Assembly: GCA_900552295.1 (NCBI GenBank)
Contig: URZB01000033.1
Span: 1-10,605 of the forward strand
Reading direction: 5' to 3'
DNA length: 10,605 bases
Origin: an uncultured Collinsella sp.
GTDB taxonomy: Bacteria; Actinomycetota; Coriobacteriia; Coriobacteriales; Coriobacteriaceae
The position numbers and the translations under genes are program-made. Position 1 is the stretch's first letter; each line of letters starts with the position of its first letter. This document shows, one piece after another, positions 4,813 to 10,605 of this stretch. Under the pieces are notes generated by a model. It was not told the origin of the DNA, ran no database searches, and saw nothing but the letters and a program-made list of their open reading frames with translations.

Positions 4813-5884
4813 TGAGTATGTGATCCCGGAGCACTACGAGGATCTCACTCCTGCTCCGCAGCTCGACCAGAAGACCCTCAACAAGATGGCTTGGCGCTCC
4901 TGCTTCCTGCAGGCATCGTTCAACTACGAGCGCATGCAGGCCGCTGGCTGGCTTTACTCCATCATCCCCGGTCTGGAGAAGATCCACACCAACAAGAACG
5001 ACCTCGCGGCTTCCATGAGCCACAACCTGGAGTTCTTCAACACCCACCCGTTCCTTGTCACCTTTGTTATGGGCATCGTGCTTTCGCTCGAGCAGAACAA
5101 GGTTGACATCCCCACGATCCGCGCCGTCCGCGTCGCCGCAATGGGCCCGCTCGGTGGTATCGGTGACGCCCTGTTCTGGCTGACGCTCGTGCCTATCACG
5201 GCCGGCATCACCTCCAACATGGCCATCAACGGCAACGCCGCTGCACCGATCATCTTCCTGGTGATCTTCAACGTCGTCCAGTTCGCTCTGCGCTTCTGGC
5301 TCATGAACTGGTCCTACAAGCTTGGCACCAGCGCTATTGACGCTCTGACCGCCAACATGCAGGCCTTCACGCGTGCCGCTTCCATCATGGGCGTCTTCGT
5401 CGTCGGTTGCCTGGTCGTCACCATGGGTGGCACCCAGATCAACCTCCAGATCCCCAACGGCACCACCCGTGGTCTCTCCGCTACTACCGTGATCGTCTCC
5501 GAGAAGGAGGCCGAGAACTTCACCGGTATGGAGGGCATCGATACCGAGACCGCTGAGGCCGGTACCATCGCCATGACCGATAAGGACGGCAACGCCCTTA
5601 CCGCTTCCGATGCCGACGGCAACGCTGTCGAGTGCGGCGTCACCGATCTGGGTAACGGCATGGAGTCCGTGACCTACGGCACCGTTACCGAGGATCCGGT
5701 CAACTTCTCTGTTGCCGACACCCTCAACACCATCGTCCCGAAGCTCGTCCCGCTTATGCTTACGCTGCTGCTTTACTACATGTTCGCTAAGCACAGCTGG
5801 ACCCCGACCAAGGGCATTCTCCTGCTCTTCGTCCTTGGCATCCTGGGCGCTGGCCCGCTTGGTCTCTGGCCGAGCATCTGGTAA
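4802..5884 (+). CDS. agaD: PTS EIID component, mannose family, with large extra domain
   Basis: Membrane partner of EIIC, 360 aa; members are usually about 260-300 aa. The core is clear: LNKMAWRSCFLQASFNYERMQAAGW (27-50) opens the family domain. SHNLEFFNTHPFLVTFVMG (73-91), EQNKV (97-101) and VAAMGPLGGIGDALFWLT (111-128) follow. The C-terminal hydrophobic block is VPKLVPLMLTLLLYYMF (312-328) and GILLLFVLGILGAGPLG (338-354). Between the segment ending NLQIP (218) and NFSVADTLNTIVPK (301) lie about 80 residues that most EIID proteins replace with a short linker. They are polar and acidic and contain two DxDGNA motifs (TDKDGNA, SDADGNA) and one Cys (278). Extra loops here face outside in lactococcal-type EIID. 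The frame stays open with codon use like the rest, so a true insertion is likely. A terminator closes the operon. Confidence 0.92.
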   Translation: MASNEYVIPEHYEDLTPAPQLDQKTLNKMAWRSCFLQASFNYERMQAAGWLYSIIPGLEKIHTNKNDLAASMSHNLEFFNTHPFLVTFVMGIVLSLEQNKVDIPTIRAVRVAAMGPLGGIGDALFWLTLVPITAGITSNMAINGNAAAPIIFLVIFNVVQFALRFWLMNWSYKLGTSAIDALTANMQAFTRAASIMGVFVVGCLVVTMGGTQINLQIPNGTTRGLSATTVIVSEKEAENFTGMEGIDTETAEAGTIAMTDKDGNALTASDADGNAVECGVTDLGNGMESVTYGTVTEDPVNFSVADTLNTIVPKLVPLMLTLLLYYMFAKHSWTPTKGILLLFVLGILGAGPLGLWPSIW

Positions 5885-5897
5885 GGCTCTAGCTTGA

Positions 5898-5926
5898 GGG
5901 GTGTGTCCCTACGCGGCTCACACCCC
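5898..5926 (+). other. Hairpin after the EIID gene
   Basis: GGGGTGTG (5898-5905) and CACACCCC (5919-5926) form an 8-bp stem with a 13-nt loop and no T-run. It stands 13 nt after the EIID stop codon and could protect the 3' end of the mRNA or back up the terminator that follows. A competing pairing of the flanking CTTGAGGGG and CCCCTTAAG is also possible. Confidence 0.45.
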
Positions 5927-5950
5927 GACCCCTTAAGCCATGTGTATGTT

Positions 5951-5989
5951 AAAAGCCGCGTGCTCGAAAGAGCGCGCGGCTTTTGTTTT
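5951..5989 (+). terminator. Intrinsic terminator of the PTS operon
   Basis: AAAAGCCGCGTGCTC (5951-5965) pairs with GAGCGCGCGGCTTTT (5970-5984) over 15 bp with one G-U wobble and a GAAA tetraloop. It runs into TTTTGTTTT. This separates the PTS operon from the GntR regulator gene. Confidence 0.93.
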
Positions 5990-6014
5990 CTTAATGATTC
6001 GGGTGTGGCAGACA

Positions 6015-6020
6015 GATAAT
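6015..6020 (+). promoter_or_regulatory. Possible -10 of the GntR regulator gene
   Basis: GATAAT lies 50 bp before the start of the regulator gene, with a poor -35 candidate (TTAATG at 5991-5996, 18-bp spacer). No TGGT-N4-ACCA site is seen here, so the sequence gives no sign of autoregulation. Confidence 0.25.
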
Positions 6021-6069
6021 GCATAACACCCTAGGTAGTTAGCCGAATTCGAGCAAAAGGGAGGATAGG

Positions 6070-6801
6070 ATGGCGATCGGAGCGCGTAAGCAACCGCTGT
6101 ACGATCAGCTGGTCGATATTCTGACCGAAAAGATTGACCATGAATATCGCGCCGGTGACATGATTCCTTCCGAGCGCGAACTTTCGGAGCGCTATGGTCT
6201 CTCGCGCACTACGGTACGCCTGGCTCTGCAGGAACTGGAGCGTTTAGGACTGGTGGTTCGGCAGCACGGTCGCGGTACCTTTGTGACCGACCGTTCGGCA
6301 AAGGCAACCAATCTTATGCAGTCCTACAGCTTTACCGAGCAGATGCGCGCGATGGGGCGCGACCCCGAGACCACGATTCTCGAGTTTTGCGAGATGGAGG
6401 CCGATAAGAATCTGGCCGAGCATATGGGATTGCGTATCGGCGATCGCATTTTTAAGCTCAAGCGCCTTCGTTCTGCCGACAACATGCCCATGATGGTCGA
6501 ACGCAGCTATCTACCGGTTCGTCAATTTCTGTCCCTAAAGCGACCGCTGCTGGAGCGTAAGCCGCTTTACGATGTGATCGAGCAAGACTTTCAGCAAAAG
6601 ATACGCGTGGCCGAAGAGGAGTTCTATGCGAGCATAGCCCGTCCCACCGATGCCCACCTTTTGGGAATTGTCGAGGGCTCGCCTGTGCTCGATTTGGTCA
6701 GGACTACGTATAACGAGTCAAACGAGGTTGTGGAGTACACACTCTCGGTTGCTCGTGCCGATCAGTTTAAATACAAGGTTTACCACCAGCGTAGCGACTA
6801 G
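6070..6801 (+). CDS. GntR-family (HutC/DasR/NagR-like) transcriptional regulator
   Basis: A DNA-binding regulator of 243 aa. Residues about 9-73 are a GntR winged helix: PLYDQLVDILTEKI, IPSERELSERYGLSRTTVRL with the recognition helix, and RQHGRGTFV as the wing. Residues about 95-238 form a UTRA effector domain (DRIFKLKRLRSADNMPMMVE at 125-144; EYTLSVARADQF near the end). Proteins of this type sense phosphorylated amino sugars; GlcN-6-P or GlcNAc-6-P relieves repression by NagR and DasR. The start has GGGAGG 5 nt upstream. It lies between the PTS operon and agaS, and sites of the expected type occur ahead of both, so it is the likely shared repressor. The inducer is probably GalNAc-6-P or GalN-6-P (inference). 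Its codon use is less biased, as expected for a weakly expressed regulator. Confidence 0.92.
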   Translation: MAIGARKQPLYDQLVDILTEKIDHEYRAGDMIPSERELSERYGLSRTTVRLALQELERLGLVVRQHGRGTFVTDRSAKATNLMQSYSFTEQMRAMGRDPETTILEFCEMEADKNLAEHMGLRIGDRIFKLKRLRSADNMPMMVERSYLPVRQFLSLKRPLLERKPLYDVIEQDFQQKIRVAEEEFYASIARPTDAHLLGIVEGSPVLDLVRTTYNESNEVVEYTLSVARADQFKYKVYHQRSD

Positions 6802-6841
6802 TGTTCGCATCATTTCCATATGGTGATTCTTTGCATTTAAC

Positions 6842-6853
6842 TGGTTACTACCA
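6842..6853. promoter_or_regulatory. GntR/HutC operator upstream of agaS
   Basis: TGGT-TACT-ACCA is identical over 12 bp to the site at 2549-2560 and sits in the context AAC-site-GAT. It covers where the -35 of the agaS promoter must lie, so binding would block RNA polymerase directly. Confidence 0.75.
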
Positions 6854-6870
6854 GATAACCAACCGAAGTG

Positions 6871-6876
6871 TATAAT
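6871..6876 (+). promoter_or_regulatory. agaS promoter, consensus -10
   Basis: TATAAT is a perfect -10 hexamer 39 bp before the agaS start codon. With a 17-bp spacer the -35 would be CTACCA (6848-6853), the right half of the operator. Transcription would start near 6883. Confidence 0.75.
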
Positions 6877-6915
6877 TGCACGTCAGAGGATTACTTCTAG
6901 AGAGAGGTATTAGAA

Positions 6916-8082
6916 ATGTTCGAGAAGAGTGTCGAGGAGCTCACCGAGCTCGGCGCCCAGATCACCACGGCCGAGATTGCTCAGCAGCCCGAGCTTTGGC
7001 GTGATACGCTCAACATCTATCGCGAGAACAAGGAGGCCATCGAGGCCTTCCTGGCCGAGGCTCGCGCTATGGGCGAGGGTCGTCTGTCCGTTGTCTTCAC
7101 CGGTGCCGGTACGTCCGACTACGTTGGCGATACCTGCGCCCCGTACCTGCGTCACGCCGGCAACACTGATCTCTACGACTTTAAGCCCATCGCCACGACC
7201 GACATCGTGAGCGCCCCGCGCGACTTCCTGCGCGCCGAGGATCCCACGCTCGTGGTTTCCTTTGCCCGCTCTGGCAATAGCCCCGAGAGCCTTGCCGCCG
7301 TTGCCGTTGCCAAGGAGCTCGTCCACAACGTCAAGTTCCTCAACATCACCTGCGCTCCCGAGGGCAAGCTCGCCGTCGAGTCCGCCGATGATCCCAATGC
7401 GCTGACGCTGCTCATCCCGCGCGCCAACGACAAGGGCTTCGCCATGACCGGTTCCTACACCTGCATGACCCTGCTCTCCACCCTCATTTTCGACACTGCC
7501 TCTGACGAGCAGAAGGCCGAGTGGGTCGAGACCATCGCCAAGATGGGCGAGGAGGTTATCGCTCGCGAGTCCGAGGTCGCCGATTACCTGGCTGGCGACT
7601 TCAACCGCGTGACCTACTTGGGTTCTGGCTCCTTCGGTGGCCTTGCCCAGGAGAGCCAGCTCAAGATCCTCGAGCTCGCTCACGGTCTGGTTGCTACTTC
7701 CTACGACACCTCCATGGGCTATCGTCACGGACCTAAGTCCTTCGTCGACGATAAGACGCTCGTTTTCGTGTTCGTCAACAACGACGCCTACACCCGTCAG
7801 TACGACATCGACATCCTCAACGAGATCGGTGGCGACAAGATCGCTCAGCACACCGTTGCCGTTCAGCAGGATGGCGCTACCGTCTACGAGGGCGAGTCCT
7901 TCACCTTTAAGGGCTACGAGGCGCTTCCCGAGGGCTACCTTGCCCTGCCGTTCGTGATGTTTGCCCAGGCTATCAGCCTGCTCAACTCCGTGCGCGTGGG
8001 CAACACGCCCGATACGCCGAGCCCCACCGGCACGGTCAACCGCGTGGTTAAGGGCGTGACGATTCACCCCTTCACCGCTTAA
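6916..8082 (+). CDS. agaS: AgaS-type galactosamine-6-phosphate deaminase/isomerase (SIS domains)
   Basis: A cytoplasmic enzyme of 388 aa with two SIS (phosphosugar-binding) domains. E. coli AgaS (about 384 aa) converts galactosamine-6-phosphate to tagatose-6-phosphate and ammonia. SIS 1 shows VVFTGAGTSDYVGD (59-72) and SFARSGNSPES (115-125). SIS 2 shows YLGSGSFGGLAQES (234-247), KILELAHG and GYRHGPKSFVDD (268-279). The C-terminus GNTPDTPSPTGTVNRVVKGV closely matches AgaS, which separates it from glucosamine synthase and from NagB. AGAGAGG at 6901-6907, 8 nt before the ATG, supports the start. It has its own operator-covered promoter and its own terminator, so it is a separate unit in the same regulon. 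The chemistry is taken from E. coli AgaS; older annotations call the family tagatose-6-phosphate ketose/aldose isomerase. Confidence 0.93.
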   Translation: MFEKSVEELTELGAQITTAEIAQQPELWRDTLNIYRENKEAIEAFLAEARAMGEGRLSVVFTGAGTSDYVGDTCAPYLRHAGNTDLYDFKPIATTDIVSAPRDFLRAEDPTLVVSFARSGNSPESLAAVAVAKELVHNVKFLNITCAPEGKLAVESADDPNALTLLIPRANDKGFAMTGSYTCMTLLSTLIFDTASDEQKAEWVETIAKMGEEVIARESEVADYLAGDFNRVTYLGSGSFGGLAQESQLKILELAHGLVATSYDTSMGYRHGPKSFVDDKTLVFVFVNNDAYTRQYDIDILNEIGGDKIAQHTVAVQQDGATVYEGESFTFKGYEALPEGYLALPFVMFAQAISLLNSVRVGNTPDTPSPTGTVNRVVKGVTIHPFTA

Positions 8083-8100
8083 TCGCGTCCCCCTGTAAGG

Positions 8101-8143
8101 GCGCCCGTCCGCTCATAACGGCGGGCGGGCGCTTTTTGTTTTT
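8101..8143 (+). terminator. Intrinsic terminator between agaS and the deacetylase gene
   Basis: GCGCCCGTCCGC (8101-8112) pairs with GCGGGCGGGCGC (8121-8132) over 12 bp with one G-U wobble and an 8-nt loop. TTTTTGTTTTT follows. The downstream gene is therefore probably transcribed mostly on its own or by partial read-through. Confidence 0.9.
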
Positions 8144-8155
8144 ACATGGACCGGG

Positions 8156-8161
8156 TATAAG
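8156..8161 (+). promoter_or_regulatory. Possible -10 of the deacetylase gene
   Basis: TATAAG lies 39 bp before the ATG at 8201, the same distance as at agaS. The T-rich terminator tail (TTTTTG, 8133-8138) occupies the -35 position at a 17-bp spacer. No TGGT-N4-ACCA operator is visible, so its control may differ from that of agaS. Confidence 0.4.
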
Positions 8162-8189
8162 CATTACCACAGTCAACTGCTTTAGAAGC

Positions 8190-8195
8190 AAGGAG
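8190..8195 (+). promoter_or_regulatory. Ribosome binding site that fixes the deacetylase start
   Basis: AAGGAG lies 5 nt before the ATG at 8201. The in-frame GTG at 8195 overlaps this site and is therefore rejected as a start. Confidence 0.85.
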
Positions 8196-8200
8196 TGCAT

Positions 8201-9370
8201 ATGAGCACGTACGCAATTAAGGCTGACAAGTTCTTCTTGCCGGCAGGCCCGCAACTGGGCGGCTATCTTATGGTCGAGGATGGCGTTTTTGGCGCCTGGC
8301 AGGCCGACGAGCCCTCTTGCGAGATTAAGGACTACACGGGATCGTGGATCGCACCGGGTATGGTCGATACTCACATCCATGGTTTCTACAACCACTCGAC
8401 TACCGATAACGATCCCGAGGGCATTGATATCAGCTCGACCGAGCTCGCCCGTCGCGGTACCACCAGCTGGCTGCCCACGACGTTCACCGATGGCGTCGAG
8501 CAGATCAAGGATGCCTGCGCCGCCATCGCCCAGGCTGACGAGGGTCGCGGCCCCGACTTCTGCGGTGCTCGCATTCAGGGCATCTACCTGGAGGGCCCCT
8601 TCTTTACCATGAAGCACGTGGGCGCGCAGAACCCCGCTTATCTTATCGATCCCTCCGAGGAGGTCTTCGATCAGTGGCAGGAGGCTGCGGGTGGTCGCAT
8701 CGTTAAGAGCGCCATGGCGGCCGAGCGCGACGGTGCCGCTGCTTATGCGGCTGCTCTGAACGCCAAGGGTGTGGTGACCAGCATCGGTCACTCCGACGCC
8801 ACCTACGATGAGTGCATCGCCGCCATCAACGCCGGTGCCAGCTGCTTTACGCATACCTATAACGGCCAGCGCGGGCTGCATCACCGTGAGCCCGGTGTCG
8901 TGGGCGCTGCCATGTCCACGCCCGAGACCTACGCCGAGATCATCTGTGACGGCAAGCACGTAAACCCTGCCGCCATCAAGGCGCTGCTGCAGGCAAAGGG
9001 CTGGCAGCACACGGTGCTCATCACCGACTGCCTTGGCTGCGGCGGCATGCCCGAGGGCAGCTATACCAGCGGCGGCATGGACGTCATCATGAAGGACAAC
9101 CTGTGCTGGCTCGCCGACGGCAAGAGCATTGCCGGCTCGGTGCTCACGCTTGCCCAGGGCGTCAAGAACATCGTCGACTGGGGCATCGCCAGCGCCGATA
9201 TCGCCATTCGCATGGCAACCGAGGTGCCGGCACGCTCCGCGCACATCGAGGGTAAGTGCGGCAGCATCATGCCGGGTCGCGACGCCGACTTTGTCGTGTT
9301 CGACCATGATCTCACCCTCGTCGAGACGTATGTTGGCGGCCAGAGCGTCGGCAACGCCTTTACCGAGTAA
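8201..9370 (+). CDS. agaA: N-acetylgalactosamine/glucosamine-6-phosphate deacetylase (AgaA/NagA family)
   Basis: A cytoplasmic amidohydrolase of 389 aa that removes acetate from the 6-phosphorylated N-acetylamino sugar. Motifs in order: PGMVDTHIHG (52-61) with the HxH metal ligands His58 and His60; LEGPFF (130-135) with Glu131; GHSDATYDE (196-204) with His197; FTHTYN (216-221) with His218; GLHHREPGVVGA (225-236); CDGKHVNP (249-256) with His253; TDCLGCGG (275-282) with the catalytic Asp276; and a C-terminal PGRDADFVVFD (358-368) typical of the small beta domain. An HxH pair is present, unlike in E. coli NagA, so a two-metal site is possible. The family acts on GlcNAc-6-P, GalNAc-6-P or both, and sequence alone does not decide. 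With agaS and an AgaB-like EIIB nearby, GalNAc-6-P is favoured, hence the symbol. Confidence 0.9.
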   Translation: MSTYAIKADKFFLPAGPQLGGYLMVEDGVFGAWQADEPSCEIKDYTGSWIAPGMVDTHIHGFYNHSTTDNDPEGIDISSTELARRGTTSWLPTTFTDGVEQIKDACAAIAQADEGRGPDFCGARIQGIYLEGPFFTMKHVGAQNPAYLIDPSEEVFDQWQEAAGGRIVKSAMAAERDGAAAYAAALNAKGVVTSIGHSDATYDECIAAINAGASCFTHTYNGQRGLHHREPGVVGAAMSTPETYAEIICDGKHVNPAAIKALLQAKGWQHTVLITDCLGCGGMPEGSYTSGGMDVIMKDNLCWLADGKSIAGSVLTLAQGVKNIVDWGIASADIAIRMATEVPARSAHIEGKCGSIMPGRDADFVVFDHDLTLVETYVGGQSVGNAFTE

Positions 9371-9376
9371 CGATAG

Positions 9377-9414
9377 AAAAAGACGGCGGGCCCGAATCTG
9401 CTCGGACCCGCCGT
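9377..9414 (-). terminator. Terminator between convergent genes, oriented for the minus strand
   Basis: Arms at 9383-9395 (ACGGCGGGCCCGA) and 9402-9414 pair over 13 positions with one mismatch around a 6-nt loop. Five A residues at 9377-9381 give a T-run on the minus strand only, so it chiefly ends the flavodoxin gene. It may also slow read-through from the deacetylase gene, which has no other terminator. Confidence 0.8.
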
Positions 9415-9445
9415 ATGGGTTAAACGCTCAAAAGCACCTTCACAG

Positions 9446-10030
9446 TTACAGTTTGTTGGCGATCTTCTTTGCCGTGCGCTTAACGCCGGCCACCAGACCT
9501 CCTGCAGGATGCTCCTTCTCGTATGCTAGGCGCTTCTCACGCTTGGCATACTCTTCGACGATGATGTCGCCGTACTCGTCTTCGATTTTGTCGAAGAAGT
9601 CGACGGCTCCCTTAATCTCTTCGGCAGTTGGGTGCCCCTTCTGGACGCCGCCGGCGAGCTTGAACGGCCCCCACGTATCAAAGCCGGGGCAGCCGTAGAC
9701 ACCCATAAAGATGGCCTGTCTCATGCGGCAGATGCCATCGATATCCTTGCCGTACCACTTGTTTTTGCCACCGTAGGTCATAAGGCCAAACACCTTGTCC
9801 TGCGGCTGCAGTACGTTCGTGAGCACGCGCGCCATATCTTTGTCGATCTCGGAGTAATAGATGCCCGTGGCGACGCCGATCAGATGATATTCGTGCAGGT
9901 CGGGGTACTCGTTTTTACCGAGTGACCTCACGTCGAGGGTATCGATTTCAGGGTGCGCCTCGACGATGGCGTCCACGAGCTTTTTCGTATTGCCGTGGTG
10001 GCGTGAGGCATAAAGGATGATGGTTCGCAT
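9446..10030 (-). CDS. Flavodoxin-like protein
   Basis: A cytoplasmic protein of 194 aa with a flavodoxin-type N-terminus: RTIILYASRHHGNTKKLVDAI (2-22) holds the FMN phosphate loop (Ser9, Asn13, Thr14). GVATGIYYSEIDKDM (52-66) and FGLMTYGGKNKWYG (81-94) occupy the positions of the isoalloxazine-binding loops. A charged C-terminal part (about 137-194) ending in KRTAKKIANKL is unlike classical short flavodoxins. The start ATG at 10030 has GAAAGG 7 nt upstream on its strand and begins exactly at the first beta strand. The frame stays open upstream to 10366, but that would run across the neighbouring epimerase gene and encodes nothing flavodoxin-like. The redox partner is unknown, and no link to amino-sugar metabolism is visible. 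It is convergent with the deacetylase gene and divergent from the epimerase gene. Confidence 0.85.
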   Translation of the reverse strand: MRTIILYASRHHGNTKKLVDAIVEAHPEIDTLDVRSLGKNEYPDLHEYHLIGVATGIYYSEIDKDMARVLTNVLQPQDKVFGLMTYGGKNKWYGKDIDGICRMRQAIFMGVYGCPGFDTWGPFKLAGGVQKGHPTAEEIKGAVDFFDKIEDEYGDIIVEEYAKREKRLAYEKEHPAGGLVAGVKRTAKKIANKL

Positions 10031-10187
10031 AAGAAGGCCTTTCAGCTGTAATTGCATCAATGTCTGTATGGTACCCCGTTGCATGGCTGGGAAACCGGAC
10101 GCATCGATGAACGTGCGGGTTTGTCCTTTGGTCAGGGCCGAGACGGGTTCTTGCGAGCAAAAAAGCAGTTGTTCGAAAGGATGGACA
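10031..10187. other. Intergenic region between divergent flavodoxin and epimerase genes
   Basis: These 157 bp must hold promoters for both strands. I see ribosome binding sites at both ends but no convincing -35/-10 pair, and no TGGT-N4-ACCA operator. Confidence 0.5.
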
Positions 10188-10569
10188 ATGGAATACGCTC
10201 TCTCCAACGATTCGATTTCTATCAAGGTCTCCACGGCCGGCGGCTCGTTTACCTCGATTGAGGCTGGAGGTCGCGAGTACTTGTGGCAGGGCGATCCCGC
10301 CGTGTGGTCCGGCCAGGCACCGATTTGCTTCCCGATTTGCGGAGGTTTGCGCGATAACAGCGCCATGACGTTTGCCGGACATCATGTGAAGCTCGCCCGC
10401 CACGGCTTTGCGCGCAAGCAGGAGTGGAAGCTGTTGAGCCAAAGCGCAAACGAGCTGGCTATGTGCCTGGCATCCGAGGATAACGCCGCGCTGCTGAGCG
10501 ATTATCCGTATCCGTTTAAACTTGTCGCCCGCTATACGCTCGAGGACGCCGCCGTGCGTGTCTCCTATG
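10188..10569 (+). CDS. Aldose 1-epimerase family protein (LacX-like), 3'-truncated at the contig end
   Basis: About 127 genuine residues of a GalM-superfamily protein, probably less than half of the usual 290-300 aa. Such enzymes interconvert the alpha and beta anomers of aldoses in the cytoplasm; LacX-type members have uncertain substrates. The LacX-type hallmarks are EYLWQGDPAVWSGQAPICFP (30-49), GGLRDN with Arg55 where galactose mutarotases carry a substrate-binding arginine, and RHGFARKQEW (71-80) with the conserved His72. YPYPFKLVARYTLED (106-120) is also typical. AAAGGA at 10176-10181 lies 6 nt before the ATG. The reading frame runs on without a stop through the adapter to 10605, but residues after Tyr127 are adapter-encoded. 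An anomer-converting enzyme would suit a nearby sugar pathway, but no shared operator is seen. Confidence 0.85.
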
Positions 10570-10605
10570 CTGTCTCTTATACACATCTCCGAGCCCACGA
10601 GACGG
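10570..10605 (+). other. Illumina Nextera transposase adapter (sequencing artefact)
   Basis: Bases 10570-10588 are exactly the Tn5 mosaic-end reverse complement CTGTCTCTTATACACATCT. They are followed at 10589-10603 by CCGAGCCCACGAGAC, the Nextera read-2 tail. The last two bases (GG) are probably the start of the index. This is untrimmed library adapter, not genome. On the minus strand it encodes the well-known artefact peptide GSEMCIRDS. Confidence 0.98.

Noticed and set aside
4715..5794. 359-codon minus-strand frame antisense to EIID
   Set aside because: Composition is dominated by G, V, D, H and R, as expected opposite a biased coding strand, and no family is recognisable.
6910..8067. 385-codon minus-strand frame antisense to agaS
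   Set aside because: It is a shadow of codon bias in a GC-rich gene; agaS on the plus strand has clear family motifs and promoter signals.
8072..9307. 411-codon minus-strand frame antisense to the deacetylase gene
   Set aside because: The plus-strand deacetylase has all catalytic motifs; the antisense frame has none and no ribosome site was noted.
10031..10366. N-terminal extension of the flavodoxin frame up to 10366
   Set aside because: It overlaps the epimerase gene on the other strand and lacks flavodoxin similarity; a good ribosome site precedes the ATG at 10030.
1..10569. CRISPR array, transposase, insertion sequence, tRNA or rRNA gene
   Set aside because: I looked for regular spaced repeats, terminal inverted repeats with transposase motifs and structured RNA signatures and saw none; the only transposon sequence is the library adapter at the end.
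9948..10598. Minus-strand frame of 216 codons starting MGSEMCIRDS
   Set aside because: Its start lies in Nextera adapter; the rest is antisense to the epimerase and flavodoxin start regions and shows no protein-like features.

Overview
The window looks like a contig end from a high-GC (by eye roughly 60 %) gut actinobacterium of the class Coriobacteriia; Collinsella is my best guess. This rests on C-ending codon use, a mannose-family PTS operon, DasR/NagR-like regulation and the general character of the genes. The taxon is an inference, not read from a marker gene.

Layout. 1-825: 3' part of an NAD-type isocitrate dehydrogenase gene. 952-2046: a single-pass membrane protein with an acidic cytoplasmic head and a SurA/PrsA-N-like outer part, closed by a strong terminator. 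2126-2677: about 550 bp without genes, full of dyad-symmetric elements and containing the likely promoter of the next operon. 2678-5884: five-gene mannose/sorbose-family PTS operon in the order EIIA, YajC-like protein, EIIB, EIIC, EIID, ending at a GAAA-loop terminator. 6070-6801: GntR/HutC-type regulator. 6916-8082: agaS-type deaminase/isomerase with its own promoter and terminator. 8201-9370: amino-sugar-6-phosphate deacetylase (agaA/nagA). 9446-10030 on the minus strand: small flavodoxin-like protein, convergent with the deacetylase. 10188-10569: 5' part of a LacX-type aldose 1-epimerase gene. 10570-10605 is not genomic: it is Illumina Nextera transposase adapter, so the biological sequence stops at 10569.

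How it works together. EIIB and AgaS closely resemble the N-acetylgalactosamine (GalNAc) proteins AgaB and AgaS. The simplest reading is a GalNAc pathway: the PTS imports GalNAc as GalNAc-6-phosphate, the deacetylase makes galactosamine-6-phosphate, and AgaS deaminates and isomerises it to tagatose-6-phosphate. Tagatose-6-phosphate kinase and tagatose-bisphosphate aldolase are not here. The same 12-bp dyad TGGT-TACT-ACCA lies just downstream of the likely PTS promoter and over the -35 region of agaS, so the GntR protein probably controls both. GalNAc from mucin or host glycans would be a natural substrate for a gut commensal.

Most worth a second look: the YajC-like gene inside the PTS operon, an EIID carrying about 80 extra residues, the dense regulatory region at 2200-2600, and the adapter at the end.
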